A DNA stretch of 9,376 bases from an uncultured Eubacteriales bacterium (GTDB lineage Bacteria > Bacillota > Clostridia > Oscillospirales > Acutalibacteraceae), in the NCBI GenBank assembly GCA_900321515.1, contig ONWI01000095.1:1-9376 (forward strand), in the 5' to 3' direction. The position numbers and the translations under genes were made by a program. Below, in pieces: positions 5,806-9,376 of this stretch. Under the pieces are notes generated by a model. It did no database searches, had not been told where the DNA came from, and worked only from the letters and a program-made list of their open reading frames with translations. Numbering within the stretch: position 1 is the stretch's first letter; every line of letters begins with the position of its first letter.

Positions 5806-7188
5806 ATGCTGGGCATATTTAAAAAGACGGAGTCCCCGCAGTATGAGCTTTTCTGCTGCTCGGTGCGGGGATACAGCCATATTAAAAAAGATACTCCATG
5901 CGAGGATTGCTGCGTGAAGAAGGATCTCGGCAGCACAAAGATATTTGCTGTTGCCGACGGCCACGGCGACCCGAACTGCCTGAGAAGCAGTATCGGCTCT
6001 GAATATGCCTGCCGCATAGCCTGTGAATCCCTTGAGAATTTTGCCGGCAATGTCGCCGAAAATTCCTTTGAAAACCGCCTGTTTGACAGGCTGGAATGTC
6101 CTGCCTTAATGGACAGACTTATACGCAGCATTATTGCAAAATGGACGAGTGAGGTTGATTCCGAGCTGAGCCAGAATCCTCTGACCGACGCGGAATACGC
6201 CGTCGCGTCGAGACTTGGCGAAGATTTCCGCAAAGGAATCAGAACCGAGCGAATGTACGGCACCACACTCATTGCCGGTCTGCTCACGGAAAAATATCTA
6301 CTGCTCATTCAGCAGGGCGACGGCAGATGCGTGGTGTTTGACAGCGAAGGAAAGGCGAGCCAGCCCATTCCGTGGGACGACCGCTGCGTCGGCACGGCGA
6401 CTACATCGCTTTGTGACCCCGACGCCGCGCACAGCGTTCGCTATCATGTTATCAATGTTGAAGAAAATCCCGTCATAGCCTGCATTGTCGGGACGGACGG
6501 AGTGGAGGACAGCTTCCCGACCTCGATGGAAAAGACGCACGCCTATTACAGGAATATTTTAAAAGAGGCGTGCGAAATGGGCGTTGAGGCTATGGAGCAG
6601 GCTCTTTCCGCCGACCTCAGCGAGCTAAGCAAACAGGGCAGCGCGGACGATGTTTCCGTCAGCGGGTTTGTTGACGTAAAGCGCACGAGGAAATTCCTCG
6701 ACGACTTTGAAAGCGCCAATATGCTTGTCAATATCCGTGACGAGCTTGCGCTTGTCAACAGCAGAATCAAGTCGATGGAGAGCGGCGGAATGCTGGAGCA
6801 TCTTGCCAAGACATACGACGGACTTGCGCTTGCCTACAGGACTTCCGAAGAAAAATACCGTGAGCTGGAACAAAAATGCACGGAGCTTCAGGAGAAGATA
6901 GCGGCTCACGAACAGACCGAACTGCCGGATCAGGACAAGCTGCCGTCCGACATAAAGGAACTGCTGTCGAAGCTGCGTTTTACCAAGGATATGCTTGCCC
7001 CCGCCAAGAGGGACCTTGAGAATCTGACGGAACAGCGCGATGAAGCTAAGATCGCATATGACGAGGCGGCTTCCCAGATGGCGTCAGTCGAGGAAAGATA
7101 CCTCCCCCGCAAGGAAAAATACGAGGCGCTGCTGAATCAGAAGAAGGAAATAACAGACAGGCTCAGTGAGCTTGAATCAAATCAGTAA
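5806..7188 (+). CDS. PP2C-type protein phosphatase with C-terminal coiled coil (TerY-P triad phosphatase)
   Basis: This is a 460-residue protein. Residues 13-290 are a PP2C (PPM) phosphatase domain that hydrolyses phospho-Ser/Thr using two metal ions. The motifs seen are RGYSHIKKDTPCED (first strand; Asp34 in place of the usual QDA motif), VADGHGD with Asp51 and Gly52, YGTTL (151-155), QQGDGR (169-174), GTDGVEDS with Asp231, and SADDVSVSGF with Asp281/282. All metal-binding acidic positions appear intact. Residues about 300-460 are highly charged and helical with heptad-like spacing (for example YRELEQKCTELQEKI and the stretch before ELESNQ), a coiled coil for dimerisation or partner binding. 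An N-terminal cysteine cluster (Cys17, 18, 32, 35, 36) is unusual for PP2C. The start lies 4 nt after the vWA stop, with only a weak GGAG far upstream, so translation is probably coupled. It likely reverses the phosphorylation made by the kinase two genes upstream. Confidence 0.92.
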   Translation: MLGIFKKTESPQYELFCCSVRGYSHIKKDTPCEDCCVKKDLGSTKIFAVADGHGDPNCLRSSIGSEYACRIACESLENFAGNVAENSFENRLFDRLECPALMDRLIRSIIAKWTSEVDSELSQNPLTDAEYAVASRLGEDFRKGIRTERMYGTTLIAGLLTEKYLLLIQQGDGRCVVFDSEGKASQPIPWDDRCVGTATTSLCDPDAAHSVRYHVINVEENPVIACIVGTDGVEDSFPTSMEKTHAYYRNILKEACEMGVEAMEQALSADLSELSKQGSADDVSVSGFVDVKRTRKFLDDFESANMLVNIRDELALVNSRIKSMESGGMLEHLAKTYDGLALAYRTSEEKYRELEQKCTELQEKIAAHEQTELPDQDKLPSDIKELLSKLRFTKDMLAPAKRDLENLTEQRDEAKIAYDEAASQMASVEERYLPRKEKYEALLNQKKEITDRLSELESNQ

Positions 7189-7209
7189 CAGACTATCAGG
7201 CATTCGTAT

Positions 7210-7224
7210 TTTCAATAATTGAAA
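7210..7224. promoter_or_regulatory. 15-bp perfect palindrome between PP2C and small zinc-protein genes
   Basis: TTTCAAT (7210-7216) and ATTGAAA (7218-7224) are exact inverted copies around one central A. It lies in the 55-base gap after the PP2C stop, 7 bases before the ribosome binding site of the next gene. It could be a dimeric operator or an RNA hairpin (6-bp stem, TAA loop) affecting that start. No promoter boxes are clear beside it. Confidence 0.35.
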
Positions 7225-7243
7225 TGAGATGGAGTGTGAATAA

Positions 7244-7597
7244 ATGGAAGCAAATGTAATTCTGTGCAGATGCAGCAAATGCAGCAAGGTCTACGGAATC
7301 AGGGTGGAACGTATGCCCGACGGAGACTGGTGGCGCACATGGGCTTTCAGTATCTCCGAAAAAAGCGCCCACCACGAGGGCTTTGACAAAAACGTGATCC
7401 GCGGCAATATGTATGAGACGGCGGAATATCCGGGATGTCCGTATTGCGGTACGCATGAGTTCGTACAGTGCGGCTACTGCGGCAGGATAAACTGCTGGAA
7501 TCACGAGCCTTCCCTCTTTTGCTCATGGTGTGGCAAGCTGATGGATAACATTGTCGTTGCAAGGGATAAATTCGATGTATCAGCCAATCAGTTCTGA
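7244..7597 (+). CDS. small cysteine-rich metal-binding protein resembling the TerY C-terminal (TerY-C) domain
   Basis: This 117-residue protein has ten cysteines in zinc-ribbon spacing: Cys8, 10 and 13 at the N-terminus (CRCSKC), then Cys65/68 (YPGCPYCG), Cys76/79 (CGYCG), Cys84 and His87, and Cys93/96 (CSWCGK). Two structural zinc sites could form, Cys10/13 with 65/68 and Cys76/79 with 93/96, with Cys84/His87 as extra ligands. The order (short CxxC, then W-rich strand DWWRTWAFSI, an EGFD segment, then YPGCPYCG and two further Cys pairs) resembles the metal-binding domain usually fused to the C-terminus of TerY vWA proteins. Here the vWA protein at 5013 lacks that domain, so this looks like the split-off module acting in trans. 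The start ATG has GGAGTG 7 nt upstream. No signal peptide is seen. The family match is from memory of the pattern and is moderate. Confidence 0.75.
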   Translation: MEANVILCRCSKCSKVYGIRVERMPDGDWWRTWAFSISEKSAHHEGFDKNVIRGNMYETAEYPGCPYCGTHEFVQCGYCGRINCWNHEPSLFCSWCGKLMDNIVVARDKFDVSANQF

Positions 7598-7638
7598 AGA
7601 TTTTTGTTTTGCGGAGCTGTTTTGCGCGATTTCAGTTT

Positions 7639-7658
7639 AAGGAGGTGCTGACCGATTG
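7639..7658 (+). promoter_or_regulatory. strong RBS that fixes a TTG start for the last operon gene
   Basis: AAGGAGGTG (7639-7647) is an almost complete anti-Shine-Dalgarno match and lies 8 bases before TTG 7656. The GTG inside it (7645) is out of frame. The next residues read ICSVC, the first zinc-ribbon pair, so a later start would destroy the ribbon. The TTG is therefore well supported. Confidence 0.8.
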
Positions 7659-8957
7659 ATCTGCAGCGTTTGCAAAAAAGAATGGATCGGCGCCCCCGGT
7701 GATACCGTATGTCCGCATTGCGGCGCGGATCTGGTCAAGGGTACGGCTCAGCATACCGTCCCCGGCGTAATTGCCTTCCTTGTCAAAAAGGAGGGCGTGG
7801 ATGTTCTGCTAAAACCGGATACGGTGATGTCTTATATTTACGATCTGGTGCAGGGACACGACCGTGACAAGAAGCTGATTCGTGTGGGCAGCGCGAACGG
7901 CGTTTTTCAGAAGATGCACGCCATTCTCATCGAGCCCAAGCAGTCGCGCAGGGAAGTGATGATTCTCGATTTAAGGCAGCACCTTATGGATAATGCCTTT
8001 CTTTCTGAGGAGAATGCCATCGCGCTTATCAATATTGTATTGGAGGGCGTAGGTCTGTCCTCGCTGAAGCTGACGGTCACTCCCAAAAAGGCGGCCCAGC
8101 CGGCGCCTTCCAAGGCGCCCTCGCAGCAGCCGAAGCCCGCTCCGAAAAAGCAGGAAAAGCCGAAGCAGGCACCCTCTGCGTCAGCCATAAGGCAGAAGAG
8201 TTCGGCTAAGAGCAGCCAAAATCAGAATCAAATACACCTTACTTCCATAAGTACGTTTGAATATGATGGCAGTTCGTTTGCTTCGCGCAAGGTGCAGGGA
8301 CCGGTTTTCCGCGCAGGCAATGCCAGAATGATAGGCATTCTGGTCACCTATGACCCGGTTCCGCAGGACATGAACGTGGTGCTTGACTGGCAGATATTAT
8401 ATCAGGACAACGCCCCTGTCACAGGCGTAATTCACGGAGGCGGCAGGATAAAAAAGGGCGATACCGACTTCTATCAGGGATGGGGCTGGTCTGTGCCCGG
8501 AAGCTGGAAGGCGGGAAAATATACCATCAAGGCGTCATTGAACGGTTCCAATCAGTTGACTGCCAATTTTGAAGTGGTGGAAGGCAGATATGAAAATCCG
8601 GTGCTCGCGCTTAACGAGGTGAGACTGTTCAGCGCGGGGGCTGTGCCGCCTGCTGTTTCAAACAGGATGTATTCGTCTGTTTTTTCGTCGCATCAGGCAA
8701 GGCGTATTTATTTTGAGATAAGTCTTGTCAAGATGAACGTTCCGATTGATACTACCTTGAATTACAAGATAACCCGTGATGACGGGAATGTGGTTGCAAA
8801 TTACTCTGTGCCGATACGCCTGTGTGTCGGAGACGACATGTGCTGGACAGGATTCGGCTGGAACAATCCCGGTCATTGGCGCAAGGGCAGATATTACTAT
8901 GAGGTATCAATAGGCAGTGAAAACAACTATTTTAGCGGAGTGTTTGACATAGTTTAA
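7656..8957 (+). CDS. zinc ribbon / helical / Pro-rich linker / tandem Ig-like beta-sandwich protein
   Basis: This is a 433-residue protein of unknown function with a clear modular build. Residues 1-25 are a zinc ribbon (Cys3, Cys6, Cys19, Cys22). Residues about 38-137 form a compact, mostly helical domain (DTVMSYIYDLV, then VFQKMHAIL, then ENAIALINIVLEGVGL) of a kind seen beside zinc ribbons and kinases in Clostridia signalling proteins. Residues 143-192 are a disordered linker rich in Pro, Ala, Lys and Gln. Residues about 195-308 and 318-433 are two related beta-sandwich repeats. The ends align: WGWSVPGSWKAGKY (276-289) with FGWNNPGHWRKGRY (400-413), 124 residues apart, each followed by beta strands ending NFEVVEG or VFDIV. 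No signal peptide or membrane segment is present, so these Ig-like domains are intracellular. It is the last gene of the kinase/vWA/PP2C block and may be an adaptor or substrate. TTG start as noted separately. Confidence 0.82.
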   Translation: MICSVCKKEWIGAPGDTVCPHCGADLVKGTAQHTVPGVIAFLVKKEGVDVLLKPDTVMSYIYDLVQGHDRDKKLIRVGSANGVFQKMHAILIEPKQSRREVMILDLRQHLMDNAFLSEENAIALINIVLEGVGLSSLKLTVTPKKAAQPAPSKAPSQQPKPAPKKQEKPKQAPSASAIRQKSSAKSSQNQNQIHLTSISTFEYDGSSFASRKVQGPVFRAGNARMIGILVTYDPVPQDMNVVLDWQILYQDNAPVTGVIHGGGRIKKGDTDFYQGWGWSVPGSWKAGKYTIKASLNGSNQLTANFEVVEGRYENPVLALNEVRLFSAGAVPPAVSNRMYSSVFSSHQARRIYFEISLVKMNVPIDTTLNYKITRDDGNVVANYSVPIRLCVGDDMCWTGFGWNNPGHWRKGRYYYEVSIGSENNYFSGVFDIV

Positions 8958-8960
8958 TTA

Positions 8961-9044
8961 AGAACCTGCTGACACACGTCTTGCTTGTGACACACGTCTT
9001 GCTTGCGGATTTTCCGCACACGTTGAGACACGTCAGCAGGCTCT
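8961..9044. repeat. inverted repeat enclosing an exact 18-bp tandem duplication
   Basis: CCTGCTGAC (8965-8973) is the exact inverse of GTCAGCAGG (9032-9040). The arms extend to 13 bases with one mismatch (8961-8973 and 9032-9044). Inside, the 18-mer TGACACACGTCTTGCTTG occurs twice with no spacer (8970-8987, 8988-9005). It is followed by a small hairpin GCGGA/TCCGC with a TTT loop (9005-9009, 9013-9017). It begins 3 bases after the last operon stop. No T-run follows, so it is not a typical terminator. It may be a mobile-element relic, a REP-like unit or a structured 3' UTR. Confidence 0.6.
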
Positions 9045-9045
9045 A

Positions 9046-9082
9046 AATCCGTCCGCGTCGGTTCCGGCGCGGATTGTATTTT
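9046..9082 (+). terminator. possible terminator hairpin of the kinase/vWA/PP2C operon
   Basis: AATCCG (9046-9051) pairs with CGGATT (9070-9075), with further GC-rich pairing possible inside the 18-base interior. It is followed by GTATTTTG, a short T-run. It sits about 90 bases after the last gene and before the tRNA promoter. The imperfect stem and short T-run make this a moderate call. Confidence 0.4.
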
Positions 9083-9191
9083 GTCACCCATCCCGGGCTT
9101 TGAGAATATAATATTATCGACCCCGTAATAATGGATGTATGGCAATTATCGCCGTGTTTTATAAAAAAATCCAAAAAACAAAAAAAAACTC
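9083..9191. other. non-coding AT-rich spacer with A-tracts upstream of the tRNA promoter
   Basis: This forms the right part of the 334-base gene-free stretch 8958-9291. It has no credible coding frame. A 10-bp palindrome ATAATATTAT lies at 9108-9117. Phased A-tracts (AAAAAAA, AAAAAA, AAAAAAAAA) at about 9165-9189 end just before the -35 box and have the position of an UP element that would strengthen the tRNA promoter. Confidence 0.5.
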
Positions 9192-9220
9192 TTGACATTT
9201 CCTTTTGGATAGTGTAATAT
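9192..9220 (+). promoter_or_regulatory. strong sigma-A promoter of tRNA-Val
   Basis: A perfect -35 TTGACA (9192-9197) and a -10 TAATAT (9215-9220) are separated by 17 bases, with A-tracts directly upstream. Transcription would start near 9227, giving a leader of about 65 bases before the mature tRNA. In that leader AGAGC (9235-9239) can pair with GCTCT (9275-9279) and ACGC (9243-9246) with GCGT (9269-9272), a possible processing stem. Confidence 0.85.
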
Positions 9221-9291
9221 ATAAAACGTCACTGAGAGCGAAACGCAATTGAAACGAATTTTCACGGTGCGTCTGCTCTGATGATTGGTAT

Positions 9292-9367
9292 GGGAGCATA
9301 GCTCAGCTGGGAGAGCATCTGCCTTACAAGCAGAGGGTCACAGGTTCGAGCCCTGTTGTTCCCACCA
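9292..9367 (+). tRNA. tRNA-Val (anticodon UAC), CCA encoded
   Basis: This is a complete 76-nt cloverleaf. The acceptor stem GGGAGCA pairs with TGTTCCC (one G-U). The D stem is GCTC/GAGC, and the anticodon stem TCTGC/GCAGA carries loop CTTACAA with anticodon TAC at 9325-9327. The variable loop is GGGTC, and the T stem ACAGG/CCTGT has loop TTCGAGC. The discriminator A is followed by an encoded CCA. The anticodon UAC reads valine codons GUA/GUG and others by wobble. It may be the first of a tRNA cluster continuing past the window edge. Confidence 0.97.
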
Positions 9368-9376
9368 TTTCTGGCC

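Noticed and set aside
5450..5917. Alternative + strand frame spanning the end of the vWA gene and the start of PP2C
   Set aside because: Its translation is Arg/Ser-rich low-complexity typical of a frame-shifted GC-rich gene, and both flanking genes are intact in their own frames.
8970..9005. CRISPR-like repeats
   Set aside because: There are only two copies of an 18-mer, directly adjacent with no spacer, and no cas gene is in the window.
8954..9145. Minus-strand 63-codon frame over the repeat region after the last gene
   Set aside because: Its repeated residues come only from the 18-bp DNA duplication, and no ribosome binding site or family match is evident.
9292..9376. tRNA-Val as an integration site for a mobile island carrying the kinase block
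   Set aside because: The block lies on the 5' side of the tRNA, no duplicate of the tRNA 3' end was seen elsewhere in the window, and no integrase gene is present.

Overview
The window looks like a chromosomal segment from a low-to-moderate GC Gram-positive anaerobe, most likely a gut or rumen Clostridia member (Ruminococcus/Oscillospiraceae type). This is inferred from strong AGGAGG-type ribosome binding sites, sigma-A promoters, a LytTR + DUF3021 gene pair, frequent TTG/GTG starts and the protein families present. The genus is a guess from style, not from a search. All convincing genes read on the + strand.

Layout. (1) Positions 1-387 hold the C-terminal end of an alpha/beta hydrolase resembling platelet-activating-factor acetylhydrolase or dienelactone hydrolase. 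(2) Positions 388-518 are intergenic and carry a long imperfect palindrome. (3) Positions 519-1407 hold a LytTR DNA-binding regulator overlapping a four-helix DUF3021-type membrane protein. (4) Positions 1484-2308 encode a second alpha/beta hydrolase, followed by a clear rho-independent terminator. (5) Positions 2475-3497 encode a cytoplasmic transglutaminase/cysteine-protease-fold protein with its own sigma-A promoter. (6) Positions 3634-8957 form a five-gene block: a Ser/Thr kinase-like protein with a zinc ribbon and an FHA-like tail, a TerY-like vWA protein, a PP2C phosphatase with a coiled-coil tail, a small multi-cysteine protein resembling the metal-binding C-terminal domain of TerY, and a zinc-ribbon / helical / Pro-rich / double beta-sandwich protein. 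(7) Positions 8958-9291 are non-coding and hold an 18-bp exact tandem repeat inside an inverted repeat, a terminator-like hairpin and a strong tRNA promoter. (8) Positions 9292-9367 are tRNA-Val(UAC) with encoded CCA.

The main interest is block 6. A kinase, a TerY-type vWA protein and a PP2C phosphatase make up the 'TerY-P' triad known from comparative genomics of tellurite-resistance-type (Ter) stress systems. It is predicted to be a phosphorylation switch built around a metal-binding vWA scaffold. Here the TerY metal-binding module appears to be a separate gene, and an additional Zn-ribbon/Ig-like adaptor is appended. The kinase would phosphorylate and the PP2C dephosphorylate shared targets. 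The vWA (MIDAS) protein and the FHA-like and beta-sandwich modules would assemble the complex, and the cysteine-rich modules may sense metal or redox state. The transglutaminase-fold gene just upstream is a possible associated effector but has its own promoter. Function is inferred from domain content only.
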